A stretch of DNA of 64,000 nucleotides from Pseudomonas putida (GCA_041071465.1 CP163498.1:2253501-2317500); one strand, 5' to 3'; shown: positions 7,882 to 18,456, counted from the stretch's first letter. The notes: generated by a model not told the origin, from the sequence alone. Numbers and translations are program-made.

Positions 7882-8961
7882 ATGGCCAGACCCGGATTTC
7901 GCCTTGCTGTGTTCGCCACCCTGCTGGCACTGCTGGTCGTCCTGCTCGGTGCCTATACCCGGCTGACCCATGCCGGCCTCGGCTGCCCCGACTGGCCGGG
8001 TTGCTATGGCTTCATCAGCGTGCCCAAGAGCGAAGCGCAACTGGCCCATGCCGAGCTGCACTTTCCTGAGCACCCGGTGGAAGCTGCCAAGGGCTGGGCC
8101 GAGATGGTTCACCGCTACTTTGCCGGGACTCTAGCCGTGGTAATCGCCCTGCTCGCTTTCCAGGCGCTGCGCCGGCATGCCCGCGATGGCCAGCCCTATC
8201 GCCTGCCCGTGCTGTTGCTGGGTGTGGTGTTGGCCCAGGCCGCCTTCGGCATGTGGACGGTCACCCTGAAGTTGTGGCCGCAAGTGGTCACGGCGCATTT
8301 GTTGGGGGGCTTTACCACGCTGAGCTTGCTGTTCCTGTTGTCACTGCGTCTATCACGGGCCTTTGCACCCTTGCCAAAACTGCCCCTGAGCTTGCGCCGG
8401 CTCGCTGCGTTGGCCCTGCTGGTGGTGATCGGCCAGATTGCTCTGGGTGGCTGGGTGAGTGCCAACTACGCAGCCGTCGCCTGCATCGACCTGCCGACCT
8501 GCCATGGCCAATGGTGGCCGGTGGCGGACTTCAGCAATGGCTTCCACCTGACCCAGCACGTCGGTCCAAACTACCTTGGCGGGCAACTGGACAGTGATGC
8601 CCGCACCGCCATCCACATCAGCCACCGGCTGGGCGCGTTGCTGGTGACCTGCGTGCTGCTGATGCTTAGCTGGAAGTTGCACCGCTGCGGCTTGCCCGGC
8701 CTGGCACGGGTGGTGCTGCTGGCGCTGACCCTGCAAGTGGGCCTGGGTATCAGCAACGTGGTGTTCCACCTGCCACTGGCGGTGGCTGTTGCGCACAATG
8801 CCGGCGGCGCGATGCTGCTGCTGAGCATGGTGCTGGTGAATTACCGCATTCGCGTGGTCGACAGGGTTCGCGTGGGGGTCGGCAATGGCTGGCGCCTGCG
8901 GCCTGTGGCTGGCGTGGGCATATCCCATCACATGAGGAACGATTCGTGGCGACGCTTCTGA
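7882..8961 (+). CDS. ctaA: Heme A synthase (COX15/CtaA)
   Basis: Oxidises the C8 methyl of heme O to make heme A for the aa3 oxidase. 359 aa with about eight membrane helices. Family signatures include GAYTRLTHAGLGCPDWPGCYG near the N-terminus, EMVHRYFAG, a second half-repeat with HISHRLGALL, and VAHNAGGAMLL, carrying the conserved histidines. The ATG at 7882 follows AGGAG. Its end overlaps ctaB by 16 bases, so the two heme-modifying enzymes are probably translationally coupled. The C-terminal tail after the last helix (from about RVVDRVRVG) is longer than I would expect. Confidence 0.94.
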   Translation: MARPGFRLAVFATLLALLVVLLGAYTRLTHAGLGCPDWPGCYGFISVPKSEAQLAHAELHFPEHPVEAAKGWAEMVHRYFAGTLAVVIALLAFQALRRHARDGQPYRLPVLLLGVVLAQAAFGMWTVTLKLWPQVVTAHLLGGFTTLSLLFLLSLRLSRAFAPLPKLPLSLRRLAALALLVVIGQIALGGWVSANYAAVACIDLPTCHGQWWPVADFSNGFHLTQHVGPNYLGGQLDSDARTAIHISHRLGALLVTCVLLMLSWKLHRCGLPGLARVVLLALTLQVGLGISNVVFHLPLAVAVAHNAGGAMLLLSMVLVNYRIRVVDRVRVGVGNGWRLRPVAGVGISHHMRNDSWRRF

Positions 8962-9839
8962 GCGCAAGGCGGGCCAGCTGGCGCGATTACCTGGAGCTGA
9001 CCAAGCCCAAGGTGGTGGTGCTGATGCTGATCACCTCGCTGGCAGGCATGTTCCTGGCCACCCGCGCGGGTGTGAGCTGGAGCGTGTTGCTGTTCGGCAA
9101 CCTGGGGATCGGCTTGTGCGCGGGTGGCGCTGCGGTGGTCAACCATGTGGTGGACCGACGCATCGATGCACTGATGGCACGTACCCACAAGCGGCCGCTG
9201 GCCCAGGGTCGGGTCGAGCCGCTGCCGGCATTGCTGTTCGCCCTGGCACTGGCGCTGCTGGGCATGGCTCTGCTGCTGGCGTTCACCAACGCCCTCACGG
9301 CCTGGCTTACCCTGGCCTCGCTACTGGGCTATGCGGTGCTCTACACCGGCTTTCTCAAGCGCGCCACGCCACAGAACATCGTCATCGGCGGCCTGGCCGG
9401 CGCCGCCCCGCCGTTGCTTGGTTGGGTGGCGGTAAGCGGCCATGTCAGCGCTGAGCCCTTGCTGCTGGTGCTGATCATCTTCGCCTGGACCCCGCCGCAC
9501 TTCTGGGCGCTGGCCATCCACCGCAAGGAGGAGTACGCCAAGGCCGATATCCCGATGTTGCCGGTGACCCATGGTGAGCGCTACACCAAGCTGCATATCT
9601 TGCTGTACACGCTGATTCTGCTGGCGGTAAGCCTGCTGCCGTATGCCATCCACATGAGCGGCCCGCTGTACCTGGCCTGTGCCCTGGTCTTGGGCCTGCG
9701 CTTCCTGCAATGGGGCTGGGTGTTGTACCGTGGCAGCCGGCCGCACGCGGCAATCGGCACCTTCAAGTACTCTATCGCCTACTTGTTCGCGCTGTTCATC
9801 GCGTTGCTCCTTGACCACTACCTGTTGCTGAACCTATGA
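8946..9839 (+). CDS. ctaB: Protoheme IX farnesyltransferase (heme O synthase)
   Basis: UbiA-family prenyltransferase that converts heme B to heme O, the substrate of the neighbouring CtaA. 297 aa, about nine membrane helices. The prenyl-diphosphate binding motif NHVVDRRIDALMART and the second acidic segment (WALAIHRKEEYAKADIPMLP) are intact. The GTG start at 8946 overlaps ctaA. The 3' end overlaps the next gene (ATGA at 9836). P. putida also has a cyoE paralogue elsewhere; this copy belongs with the aa3 oxidase. Confidence 0.94.
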   Translation: MATLLSARRASWRDYLELTKPKVVVLMLITSLAGMFLATRAGVSWSVLLFGNLGIGLCAGGAAVVNHVVDRRIDALMARTHKRPLAQGRVEPLPALLFALALALLGMALLLAFTNALTAWLTLASLLGYAVLYTGFLKRATPQNIVIGGLAGAAPPLLGWVAVSGHVSAEPLLLVLIIFAWTPPHFWALAIHRKEEYAKADIPMLPVTHGERYTKLHILLYTLILLAVSLLPYAIHMSGPLYLACALVLGLRFLQWGWVLYRGSRPHAAIGTFKYSIAYLFALFIALLLDHYLLLNL

Positions 9840-10468
9840 CCCGAACCCAGAAAACCGTCTTCATCCTCGTTGCCCTGGTCGCGTTGATCCTGGGCCTGAC
9901 CGTCAACAAGGTGCTCAATGGTCGCGACCAGCCCAACCCCACCGAGCTGATCGACGCCGGCATCATCCTGCTGCCGCAGAGCCGCACTGTGGCCGACGTG
10001 ACCATGACCAACCAGGACGGCCAGCCCGTGCGGCTGGATGACCTGAAGGGCAAATGGTCGCTGCTGTTCTTTGGTTACACCTACTGCCCGGACATCTGCC
10101 CGACCACCCTGGCCCAGTTGCGCCAGGTGAAGAGCGAGTTGCCCAAGGAAGCCGTCGACCGGCTGCAGGTGGTGCTGGTGAGTGTGGACCCGAACCGCGA
10201 CACGCCGAACCAGCTGAAGCAGTACCTGGGCTATTTCGACAAGGACTTTGTCGGTGTGGCGGGGTCGATCGAAGACACCCAGAAGCTGGCCAATGCCTTG
10301 AGCATTCCGTTCATACCGGCGGATACCAGCAAGCCGGGGTACACCGTGGACCACAGCGGCAACCTGGCGGTTGTGGGGCCGGATGGGCGTCAGCGCGGGT
10401 TTATTCGTGCGCCGTTCAACAACCAGAAGCTGGTGGCGCAGTTGCCTGGGCTTGTGAAGCGGGATTGA
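9836..10468 (+). CDS. SCO1/SenC family copper chaperone
   Basis: Delivers copper to the CuA site of subunit II. 210 aa with an N-terminal membrane anchor (about 8-25) and a thioredoxin-like domain. The copper ligands are visible as C84 and C88 in YTYCPDICPT and the distal histidine in YTVDHSGN (about residue 174). Starts in ATGA overlap with ctaB, ending the oxidase cluster. A REP pair follows. Confidence 0.94.
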   Translation: MTRTQKTVFILVALVALILGLTVNKVLNGRDQPNPTELIDAGIILLPQSRTVADVTMTNQDGQPVRLDDLKGKWSLLFFGYTYCPDICPTTLAQLRQVKSELPKEAVDRLQVVLVSVDPNRDTPNQLKQYLGYFDKDFVGVAGSIEDTQKLANALSIPFIPADTSKPGYTVDHSGNLAVVGPDGRQRGFIRAPFNNQKLVAQLPGLVKRD

Positions 10469-10494
10469 GATTGATGGGCCTGCTGCGCAGGCCT

Positions 10495-10559
10495 ATCGCG
10501 ACACAAGGCCGCTCCTACAGGGGTACGCGGTCTCTTGTAGGAGCGGCCTTGTGTCGCGA
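10495..10559. repeat. Inverted REP-like pair
   Basis: TCGCGACACAAGGCCGCTCC (10495 onward) and its inverted partner ending near 10559 form a long hairpin between the convergent sco and metQ genes. The same core, CGCGACACAAGGCCGC, recurs near 55400 and 55485. Confidence 0.8.
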
Positions 10560-10580
10560 AAAGGGCCGCAAAGCGGCCCC
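10559..10580 (-). terminator. Intrinsic terminator of the metNIQ operon
   Basis: Read on the minus strand, GGGGCCGC-TTT-GCGGCCC is followed by TTTT, 13 bases after the metQ stop codon. Confidence 0.7.
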
Positions 10581-10592
10581 AGGGGTGTCGGA

Positions 10593-11363
10593 TCAGAACG
10601 CTGGAACCACAGCGCCCTTGTACTTCTCGATGATGAATTGCTTCACCTCTGGCGAGTGCAGTGCAGCTGCCAGTTTCTTCATGTCTTCCGAGTCCTTGTT
10701 GTCCGGGCGGGCAACCAGGATGTTCACGTAAGGCGAGTCGCTGCCTTCGATGGCCAGCGCGTCTTTTTCCGGGTTCAGCTTGGCTTCCAGCGCGTAGTTG
10801 GTGTTGATCAGGGCGGCATCGACCTGGGTCAGCACACGCGGGATGGTGGCCGCTTCCAGCTCACGGAACTTGATGCTTTTCGGGTTCTCGGCAACATCCT
10901 TCACGGTGGACAGGATGTTCTTGTTGTCCTTGAGCTTGATCACACCGGCCTTGTCCAGCAGCAGCAAGGCGCGGCCGCCGTTGGTGGCGTCGTTGGGGAT
11001 GACCACGGTAGCGCCGGAGGACAGCTCGTCCAGCTTCTTGATCTTGGTCGAATACACGCCCAGCGGCTCGATGTGCACGCCCGCCACGCTCACCAGGTTG
11101 GTGCCCTTGGCCTTGTTGAACTCATCCAGGTATGGCTGGTGCTGGAAGAAGTTGGCGTCCAGGCGCTTTTCGGCCACCTGCACGTTCGGCTGAATGTAAT
11201 CGGTGAATTCCTTGACCTTCAGCTCCACGCCTTCTTTGGCCAACTGCGGTTTGACGAAGTTGAGGATCTCGGCGTGCGGCACCGGGGTGGCGGCAACGGT
11301 CAGGGTATCGGCGTGGGCCGAGAAGGCCGCGACAGCGGCAGCGACAGCAAGCAGCTTCTTCAT
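10593..11363 (-). CDS. metQ: Methionine ABC transporter substrate-binding protein (NlpA/MetQ family)
   Basis: Periplasmic receptor delivering methionine to MetI-MetN. 256 aa. An N-terminal signal peptide (MKKLLAVAAAVAAFSAHA) is followed by the conserved ATPVPHAEILNFVKPQLAKE and VEIGG-type body (for example NFFQHQPYLDEFNKAKG). Unlike E. coli MetQ there is no lipobox cysteine, so it should be a free periplasmic protein. Last gene of metN-metI-metQ. Some members of this family bind other amino acids, so the exact ligand is inferred from context. Confidence 0.92.
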   Translation of the reverse strand: MKKLLAVAAAVAAFSAHADTLTVAATPVPHAEILNFVKPQLAKEGVELKVKEFTDYIQPNVQVAEKRLDANFFQHQPYLDEFNKAKGTNLVSVAGVHIEPLGVYSTKIKKLDELSSGATVVIPNDATNGGRALLLLDKAGVIKLKDNKNILSTVKDVAENPKSIKFRELEAATIPRVLTQVDAALINTNYALEAKLNPEKDALAIEGSDSPYVNILVARPDNKDSEDMKKLAAALHSPEVKQFIIEKYKGAVVPAF

Positions 11364-11427
11364 TGATCACTCCTTGTGAGGGCCGCGACGGCCCCCGAAC
11401 GGGTCGGCCGGGCCGACCCTATTGGGG

Positions 11428-12102
11428 TTACTTACGGGAAAAATGTACGACCAGTTTGTCGCCCACGCTTTGCAGGACTTGAACCAGTACCAGCAGCAGA
11501 ACCACGGTCACTACCATCACATCGGTCTGGAAACGCTGGTAACCGAAGCGGATAGCCAGATCGCCCAGGCCGCCCGCACCCACCACACCGGCCATGGCGG
11601 TGTACGAAACCAGGGTGATGGCGGTGACGGTAATGGCTGCGAAGATACCCGGGCGGGCCTCCGGCAGCAGTGCGCTGGTGATGATCTGGCGGGTGGTGGC
11701 GCCCATCGACTGGGTGGCTTCGATGATGCCGCGGTCCACTTCACGCAGAGCGGTTTCAACCAGGCGGGCAAAGAACGGCGTGGCACCCACTACCAGTGGT
11801 GGGATGGCGCCGGCAACGCCCAGCGAGGTGCCGGTGATCAGCACGGTGAATGGGATCATCACGATCAGCAGGATGATGAACGGCAGCGAGCGCAGGATGT
11901 TGACCACCAGCGACAGCAGCGCGTACACGCCCTTCTGTTCGAACATCTGCTTCGGCCCGCAGAGGAACAGCAGCACACCCAGCGGCAGGCCCAGCAGCAC
12001 GGTGAAGAACAGCGAGCCGAACAGCATGATCATGGTGTCGATGGTGGCCAGCCAGATTTCGGCCCAGTCGACGTTGGCGAAGAAATTCAGGGCGTCCATC
12101 AA
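11428..12102 (-). CDS. metI: Methionine ABC transporter permease
   Basis: 224-aa inner-membrane permease with about five helices. The EAA loop contacting the ATPase reads [25 protein letters not shown]. Its start overlaps the end of metN by four bases (ATGA), and metQ follows 64 bases downstream. Length and order match MetNIQ importers. Confidence 0.94.
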   Translation of the reverse strand: MMDALNFFANVDWAEIWLATIDTMIMLFGSLFFTVLLGLPLGVLLFLCGPKQMFEQKGVYALLSLVVNILRSLPFIILLIVMIPFTVLITGTSLGVAGAIPPLVVGATPFFARLVETALREVDRGIIEATQSMGATTRQIITSALLPEARPGIFAAITVTAITLVSYTAMAGVVGAGGLGDLAIRFGYQRFQTDVMVVTVVLLLVLVQVLQSVGDKLVVHFSRK

Positions 12103-13106
12103 CGCAGTACCTCCATATGTACGTCAGCTGCCTTGAAGCGGGCAAACGCCGCTTCCATGTCTCCGCCGATCAGGGCGAGGGTGAGCTGGCCATAGGGGAC
12201 ATCCTTGATGCGGTCGATACGCCCGGCGAGGATGCTGTAGTCCACACCGGTTTCGCGGGCCACGGTGCCCAGCAACGGCGCGTAGGTAGCGTCGCCTTGG
12301 AAGGTCAGGCGCACGATGCGGCCCGGTACGTGGGCAAAGTCGTCGCGCTGCTCGCCTTCGTCGACCTGCTCGTCTTCTTGGACGAAGCGCTTGGTGGTGG
12401 GGTGCTGCGGGTGCAGGAACACCTCGGCCACCGAGCCTTGCTCGACAATCTGGCCGGCGTCCATCACCGCCACGCGGTCGCAGACCCGGCGGATCACGTC
12501 CATCTCGTGGGTGATCAGCACGATGGTCAGCTTCAGCTCACGGTTGATTTCGGCCAGCAGTTGCAGGACCGAGGCCGTGGTTTGCGGGTCGAGGGCACTG
12601 GTGGCCTCGTCGCACAGCAGGATCTTCGGGTTGGTGGACAGGGCGCGGGCGATACCGACGCGCTGCTTCTGGCCGCCGGACAGCTGCGCCGGGTACTTCT
12701 TGGCGTGGTCTGACAGGCCCACGCGGGCCAGCAACTCGGTGACGCGCGTGTCGATCTCACTGCGCGACAGCTCGCCGGCCAGGGTCAATGGCAGGGCGAC
12801 GTTGTCGGCGACGGTCTTGGAGGCCAGCAGGTTGAAGTGCTGGAAAATCATCCCGACCTGCTGGCGGAAGCCGCGCAGCTGGCTGGCGTTGAACGCGGTG
12901 ACGTCTTCGCCGTCGACGATGATCTTGCCGCCGGAAGGTTCTTCCAGACGGTTGATCAGGCGCAGCATGGTGCTTTTGCCGGCGCCGGAATGGCCGATCA
13001 GGCCGAACACCTGGCCATCTTCGATGGTCAGGCTGGTCGGATTCAGTGCGGGGATTTCCCTACCGGCAACGCGGTAGGTTTTATGTACCTGTTGGAACTC
13101 GATCAC
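12099..13106 (-). CDS. metN: Methionine ABC transporter ATP-binding protein
   Basis: 335 aa. Walker [10 protein letters not shown], signature LSGGQKQR, Walker [12 protein letters not shown] and the switch histidine in VLITHEMDV are all present. The last 90 residues form the C-terminal NIL-type domain (from about [17 protein letters not shown]), which binds methionine and gives transinhibition in MetN. Start at 13106 ([11 protein letters not shown]). The 200-base gap upstream is shared with the divergent katE and carries the operon's promoter. Confidence 0.95.
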   Translation of the reverse strand: MIEFQQVHKTYRVAGREIPALNPTSLTIEDGQVFGLIGHSGAGKSTMLRLINRLEEPSGGKIIVDGEDVTAFNASQLRGFRQQVGMIFQHFNLLASKTVADNVALPLTLAGELSRSEIDTRVTELLARVGLSDHAKKYPAQLSGGQKQRVGIARALSTNPKILLCDEATSALDPQTTASVLQLLAEINRELKLTIVLITHEMDVIRRVCDRVAVMDAGQIVEQGSVAEVFLHPQHPTTKRFVQEDEQVDEGEQRDDFAHVPGRIVRLTFQGDATYAPLLGTVARETGVDYSILAGRIDRIKDVPYGQLTLALIGGDMEAAFARFKAADVHMEVLR

Positions 13107-13333
13107 GTAGCGAACCTTGTGGGGCGCATTGAAATTTGAATCAGCGGTTAGCTGGGGTCGCGCATTTTAGCCTTTTCCCATAGCTGTTCTTAGCATTTAT
13201 TTCGTAATGCACCAATCCATCGGGCATATCGCGACAACCGGTAATCCTGATTGAACGCTCGGCAATGCCTCCCAGTCACTACTTGAACAAGCCCGAAACG
13301 GGCACGCCTGAAGACTGACGAGGAGAGCCGACC

Positions 13334-15468
13334 ATGCCCAGCAAGAAAACGGACGCGCCCAAGCACAGCGAGGCCGCCGGCACCCAGACCCCTGATCGGG
13401 CCAACACCAACGCCAAGCTGCAGAGCCTGGAGGCCTTCCGCAGCGATGCCACGGGCCAGGCCTTGCGCACCAACCAAGGGGTGAAGATCGCCGATAACCA
13501 GAACAGCCTCAAGGCGGGTGTTCGAGGGCCGTCGTTGCTTGAAGATTTCATCATGCGCGAGAAGATCACCCACTTTGACCATGAGCGCATCCCTGAGCGC
13601 ATCGTCCATGCCCGGGTACCGGGGCGCACGGCTACTTTCAGAGCTATGGCTGCCATGCCGAGCTGACCAAGGCCGGTTTCCTGCAGGACCCGGAAAAGAT
13701 CACCCCGGTATTCGTGCGCTTTTCCACCGTACAAGGGCCGCGCGGCTCGGGTGACACGGTGCGTGATGTGCGCGGTTTTGCCGTCAAGTTCTACACCGAT
13801 GAAGGCAACTTCGATCTGGTTGGCAACAACATGCCGGTATTTTTCATTCAAGATGCCATCAAGTTCCCGGACTTCGTGCATGCGGTGAAGCCAGAGCCAC
13901 AGAATGAAATGCCCACCGGCGGCTCTGCCCACGACACGTTCTGGGACTTCGTTTCGCTGGTGCCGGAGTCGGCGCATATGGTGATCTGGGCCATGTCCGA
14001 CCGCGCCATCCCGCGCAGCTTGCGAATGATGGAAGGCTTTGGCGTGCACACCTTCCGCCTGATCAACGCCGAGGGTGTGGCCAGTTTCGTCAAGTTCCAC
14101 TGGAAGCCCCGTCAGGGCGTGCACTCGGTGTTGTGGGACGAAGCGCAGAAGCTGGCAGGCAAGGACACCGACTATCACCGCCGTGACCTGTGGGAAGCCA
14201 TCGAGACCGGGGACTACCCGGAATGGGAGCTGGGCGTGCAGGTGGTACCCGAGGCCGACGAGCACAAGTACGACTTCGACCTGCTCGACCCGACCAAGCT
14301 CATTCCTGAAGAGCTGGTGCCGGTGAAGCTGCTGGGCAAGATGGTGCTCAACCGCAACCCGGACAACTTCTTCGCAGAAACCGAGCAGGTGGCGTTCTGC
14401 CCAGGGCATATCGTGCCGGGCATCGACTTTACCAACGACCCCCTGCTGCAGGGGCGATTGTTCTCGTACACCGATACGCAGATCAGCCGGCTGGGCGGGC
14501 CGAACTTCCATGAAATCCCGATCAACCGCCCGGTGGCGCCGAACCACAGCAGCCAGCGCGATGCCATGCACCGCATGACCATCGACAAGGGCCGGGCTTC
14601 GTACGAACCCAACTCCATCGACGGCGGCTGGCCGAAGGAAACACCCCCTGCTGCACAGGACGGTGGCTTCGAGAGTTATCAGGAGCGGATCGATGCACAC
14701 AAGATCCGCCAGCGTAGCGAATCGTTCGGCGATCACTTCTCTCAGGCGCGGCTGTTCTTCCAGAGCATGAGCCCGACCGAGCAGCAGCACATCATCAAGG
14801 CTTACAGTTTCGAGCTGGGCAAGGTGGAGCGTGAAGCCATCCGTGCCCGGGAGGTTAACGAGATTCTGGCCAATATCGACCTGAAGCTGGCGGCGGCGGT
14901 GGCGGCCAACCTGGGGCTGCCTGCGCCCAAGCAGGGAACGGTCAAGGTGAAAGGCAGCAAGCTCGCGCAGTCCAAGGCGTTGAGCCAGATGAACCACCCC
15001 GGTGACGTGGGCATCAAGGGGCGCAAAATTGCGCTGCTGGTGGCGGATGGCGTGGACGGTGCTAGCGTCGACAAGCTGGTGAAGGCGCTGGAAGCACACA
15101 GTACACGGCCGATGCTGTTAGGGCCGACATCGGCGCCGGTAAAGACTGCGGACGGTAAGCAGCTGCCGGTGGATGCGTCGATGGAAGGGATGCCTTCGAT
15201 CATGTTCGACGGGATTGTCGTGCCAGGAGGCAAGGCTTCGGCGGACGCCTTGGTGGCCAGCGGGCTGGCCAAGCACTTCTTGCTGGAGGGCTACAAGCAC
15301 CTGAAGGCGATGGTGTTGACCAAGGAGCTGGCGTCCGGCCTTGGGCTGAAGGAGGACAAGGGATTGCTGCTGGGGGATGACCAGAAGACCGTGGATGCCT
15401 TTGTCAAAGCGGTTGAAGGGCACCGGGTTTGGGAGCGGGAAGCAGCTGCGGAGGCTGTGCCGGCCTGA
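13334..15468 (+). pseudogene. katE: Large-subunit catalase HPII (clade II), broken by a one-base deletion
   Basis: Monofunctional heme catalase. The ATG at 13334 follows AGGAGAG. The frame runs [16 protein letters not shown] to [10 protein letters not shown], then breaks at CCCGGG (13611-13616): one missing G would give [11 protein letters not shown], the catalytic segment. The remainder (from [14 protein letters not shown]) is intact in the next frame, with the proximal-heme segment [15 protein letters not shown] and the C-terminal class I amidotransferase-like domain ([20 protein letters not shown]) typical of the 75-84 kDa clade. Restored length is about 711 aa. As written, translation stops at 13666. 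Probably an assembly error. Confidence 0.9.
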
Positions 15469-15473
15469 TAGGT

Positions 15474-15560
15474 CCTATTCGCGGGTAAACCCGCTCCCAC
15501 AGGTACAGCACCGACCTCGAAACCTGTGCTATCCCTGTGGGAGCGGGTTTACCCGCGAAG
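15474..15560. repeat. REP palindrome pair
   Basis: Two inverted units, near 15480-15502 (CGCGGGTAAACCCGCTCCCA) and 15532-15559, fill the gap between the convergent katE and the lipoprotein gene at 15565. Confidence 0.9.
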
Positions 15561-15564
15561 CTTT

Positions 15565-16272
15565 TTACTGCTGATGCGGTACCAGAACCACCTGCGCCGG
15601 CAGCGAGCGCTGGATCTCATGGGTCTGCTTCAGATCGAAACCACTGTCGATCTTGCGCACCCGCTTTTCCAGCAAAGTCTTAAGCCAAGGTGCGTCGTCA
15701 GTGCGCGGCACCTGGAGCACCACCTCGCAGTCATAGCTCACCACATCGGCGGCAATATCATCGAGCTGACGGCGCATGGCGCGGCTGTCAGTGGTCTTCA
15801 AGGCCACCACAGTGCTTGGCGCTGTCGGGTCGATGATACGTGCCTTGGGTTTGGCTTCAGCGGCTTTCAAGGCGGCCTCTGCCTTCTCCAGCTCGGCCTT
15901 GCGTGCCTGGCTCAGGGGATCGCCACCGGTCACTGCCGGGGCTTGCGGCATCAGTGCGCGAGCACGGGCCAACGCGGTAGCGGCCGCGTTCACATCGCCC
16001 TTCTGCAGGACGATCTGGCTGCGCTGCAGGTAGGCTTCGGCCAGCTGGCGCTGGTATTGCTCCGAGCGTGGGTCATCCGGCGACTGGGCCTGCAGGGCTG
16101 CAAGCTGGTCTTCGGCGGTGGCCAGCTCGTTGCTGGCGATATTTTGTTGCAACTGCTGCCAGGCATCGGCTTGGGCAGGTGCGGTGGCCTGCTCGACCGG
16201 CGCGCTGGAACAGGCAGCCAGGAACAGGGAAAACGCGGCAACAAGCAGATAACGGGAGGCGAACGGCTTCAT
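15565..16272 (-). CDS. Putative outer-membrane lipoprotein with helical repeat region
   Basis: 235 aa. The signal peptide ends in a lipobox LAAC at Cys21 (SLFLAACSSAP). Residues about 35-120 are helical and TPR-like (QQLQQNIASNELATAEDQL; AEAYLQRSQIVLQKGDVNAA). A C-terminal globular part follows. Conserved in pseudomonads beside the znu genes, but I know of no demonstrated function. No Asp at +2 of the mature protein (Cys-Ser-Ser), so outer-membrane sorting is expected. Confidence 0.8.
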   Translation of the reverse strand: MKPFASRYLLVAAFSLFLAACSSAPVEQATAPAQADAWQQLQQNIASNELATAEDQLAALQAQSPDDPRSEQYQRQLAEAYLQRSQIVLQKGDVNAAATALARARALMPQAPAVTGGDPLSQARKAELEKAEAALKAAEAKPKARIIDPTAPSTVVALKTTDSRAMRRQLDDIAADVVSYDCEVVLQVPRTDDAPWLKTLLEKRVRKIDSGFDLKQTHEIQRSLPAQVVLVPHQQ

Positions 16273-16399
16273 TCCTGCGACTCTCTATTTGCGCAAAAAG
16301 CGAGCAAGTCTACACCCAGGTGCGCACGCTCGAAAACAGGTCTTACAGACCCTTTACCCGGCAAAAGGTTGCAAGGCGTGCCTGCACACGCCCTGCTTC

Positions 16400-17182
16400 T
16401 CAGCGTTTTGGCAGGGCCAGGCTCAGCAAGAATAGCACCGCCGCGCAGACCACGATCGACGGGCCGGCGGGGGTGTCCTTGAACCAGGACATGGCCAGGC
16501 CACCGCACACAGCGGTAACGCCCAGCAGGCTGGCGCCAAGGGCCATCTGCTCTGGCGAGCGGGCGTGACGCTGTGCCGCAGCCGCAGGGATGATCAGCAG
16601 CGAGGTGATCAGCAGCACACCGACGATCTTCATGGCCACGGCAATTACCACCGCAATCAACAGCATGAGCGCCAGGCGCAGGCCGGCCACAGGCAGGCCT
16701 TCGACCATGGCCAGCTCTTCGTGCACGGTAACCGCCAGCAGCGGCCGCCACAGCACGGCGAGCAACAGCAGCACCAGCGCACTGCCGCCGAGGATCCAGG
16801 CCAGGTCGGTGGTGCTGATGGCCAGCAGGTCGCCGAACAGGTACGCCATCAGGTCGATGCGCACATCGTGCATGAAGCTCAGTACCACCAGGCCCAGCGA
16901 CAGGGTGCTGGGGGCGAGGATGCCGAGCAGGGTGTCGGAGGCCAGCGGCTGGCGTTGCTGCAAGGTCACCAGCAGGATTGCCAGCAACAGGCAGCCCACG
17001 GTTACCGCCAGCGCTGGGCTGACGTCCAGGGCGAAGCCCAAGGCAACACCGAGCAAGGCGGCATGGGACAAGGTGTCGCCAAAGTAGGCCATGCGCCGCC
17101 ACACCACGAAGGAGCCCAGCGGGCCGGCGACCAGCGCCAGGGACAAACCGGCAAGCAGGGCGTAGAGAAGAAAATCAGCCAT
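16400..17182 (-). CDS. znuB: Zinc ABC transporter permease
   Basis: 260-aa ABC-3 family permease with about seven helices. Start taken at 17182 ([17 protein letters not shown]), which overlaps the end of znuC by 8 bases. The longer frame to 17296 is out-of-frame znuC sequence. Motifs typical of the family include [20 protein letters not shown] and [19 protein letters not shown]. Works with ZnuC and the divergently encoded ZnuA in high-affinity zinc import. Confidence 0.95.
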   Translation of the reverse strand: MADFLLYALLAGLSLALVAGPLGSFVVWRRMAYFGDTLSHAALLGVALGFALDVSPALAVTVGCLLLAILLVTLQQRQPLASDTLLGILAPSTLSLGLVVLSFMHDVRIDLMAYLFGDLLAISTTDLAWILGGSALVLLLLAVLWRPLLAVTVHEELAMVEGLPVAGLRLALMLLIAVVIAVAMKIVGVLLITSLLIIPAAAAQRHARSPEQMALGASLLGVTAVCGGLAMSWFKDTPAGPSIVVCAAVLFLLSLALPKR

Positions 17183-17948
17183 GCTTGCAGTGCTCTCCGT
17201 GAACATGGGTGCCAGGGGCGACCACCGAGCCGTGCAGGTCGTGGCTGTGGTCGTGATGGTGGTGGTAGATGGCCAGGCTAGGTGCGGTCTGGCCAAACAG
17301 CTCGACGAACGCTGGGTCGCCGCTGACTTGCTCGGGGTGGCCCGAGCAGCATACGTGGCGGTTCAGGCACACCACCTGGTCGGTGGCGCTCATCACCAGG
17401 TGCAGGTCGTGGGACACCATCAGCACGCCGCAGCCGTGGCGGTCGCGCAGGCGGGTGATGAGGTTGTACAGTTCGGTCTGGCCGACCACGTCCACACCTT
17501 GTACCGGTTCGTCGAGCACCAGCAACTGGGGCTCGCGCAACAGGGCGCGGGCCAGCAGTACGCGTTGCATCTCGCCGCCGGAAATGGTCTGGATAGGGCT
17601 GTCGATGACCTGCTCGGCGCCCACTTCCTGCAGCGCGGACAAGGCTGCCGCGCGGTCTACGCCGGGCACCAGGCGCAAGAAGCGCAGCACCGACAGCGGC
17701 AGCGTGGCATCGACCTGGATCTTTTGTGGCATGTAGCCAATGCGCAGCTTGGGCTTGCGCCATACCTTGCCGCGGTGTGGCTTGAGCAGACCGAGTACGG
17801 CGCGCACCAGGGTGGTCTTGCCGGCACCGTTGGGGCCGATCAGGGTGACGATCTGACCGGGGGCGACCGACAGGTCGATGCTGTCGAGTACTGCCTCGCC
17901 GCCAAAAGTGACGCCGACCTGTTCCAGGCGGATCAAGGCATCGCTCAT
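17175..17948 (-). CDS. znuC: Zinc ABC transporter ATP-binding protein
   Basis: 257 aa from ATG 17948 ([17 protein letters not shown]). Walker [10 protein letters not shown], signature SGGEMQR, Walker [13 protein letters not shown] and switch H in MVSHDLHLV are present. The C-terminus is histidine-rich ([22 protein letters not shown]), common in ZnuC and possibly metal-binding. Start overlaps zur by four bases, so zur-znuC-znuB are translated from one message. A frame extending to 18350 is a shadow of zur. Confidence 0.95.
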   Translation of the reverse strand: MSDALIRLEQVGVTFGGEAVLDSIDLSVAPGQIVTLIGPNGAGKTTLVRAVLGLLKPHRGKVWRKPKLRIGYMPQKIQVDATLPLSVLRFLRLVPGVDRAAALSALQEVGAEQVIDSPIQTISGGEMQRVLLARALLREPQLLVLDEPVQGVDVVGQTELYNLITRLRDRHGCGVLMVSHDLHLVMSATDQVVCLNRHVCCSGHPEQVSGDPAFVELFGQTAPSLAIYHHHHDHSHDLHGSVVAPGTHVHGEHCKHG

Positions 17949-18430
17949 GCCGCGCTCCGGCAGCTGCCGCACAGCCCGACCACTTCCACGGTCTGGGTCT
18001 CGACCGTGAAGCCCACGCCTTTGGCGCTGTCGATGATGGCATCGCTGATGCTGCTCTGCTCCAGCTCGATGGCCACATGGCAGGCGCGGCAAATCAGGAA
18101 CTGGCCTTGATGCACATGCTCGGGGTGGCTGCAGCCGATGAAGGCGTTGAGCGAGGCGATGCGGTGCACCAGGCCGTTTTCCAGCAGGAAGTCCAGCGCG
18201 CGGTACACCGTGGGCGGGGCGGCGCGGCGGCCGTCCTGCTCGCTGAGCACGGCAAGGATGTCGTAGGCGCCCAGTGGCTTGTGGCTTTGCCACACCAGCT
18301 CCAGCACTCGACGGCGCAGCGCGGTCAGGCGCAGGCCCAGGCGGGTGCACAAGGCGTCGGCTTCAGCCAGTGCGCTGTGTACGCAATGGGAGTGATCGTG
18401 AGGACGGTTGGCCAGCGGCGTGATGGACAT
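17945..18430 (-). CDS. zur: Zinc uptake regulator Zur (Fur family)
   Basis: 161 aa. Winged-helix N-terminal domain ([36 protein letters not shown]) and a C-terminal dimerisation domain with the structural-zinc cysteines CRAC and CGSC, and metal-site histidines around [11 protein letters not shown]. It heads the zur-znuC-znuB operon and should repress this operon and divergent znuA when zinc is sufficient. Confidence 0.94.
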   Translation of the reverse strand: MSITPLANRPHDHSHCVHSALAEADALCTRLGLRLTALRRRVLELVWQSHKPLGAYDILAVLSEQDGRRAAPPTVYRALDFLLENGLVHRIASLNAFIGCSHPEHVHQGQFLICRACHVAIELEQSSISDAIIDSAKGVGFTVETQTVEVVGLCGSCRSAA

Positions 18431-18456
18431 GGGCAGCGACGGTTCTGGATGGAGAC

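Noticed and set aside
13279..15099. 606-residue open frame opposite katE
   Set aside because: Shadow frame; the plus strand encodes catalase.
17949..18350. N-terminal extension of znuC
   Set aside because: It is zur read in another frame (Arg/Pro-rich); the znuC ATG at 17948 matches the family start.
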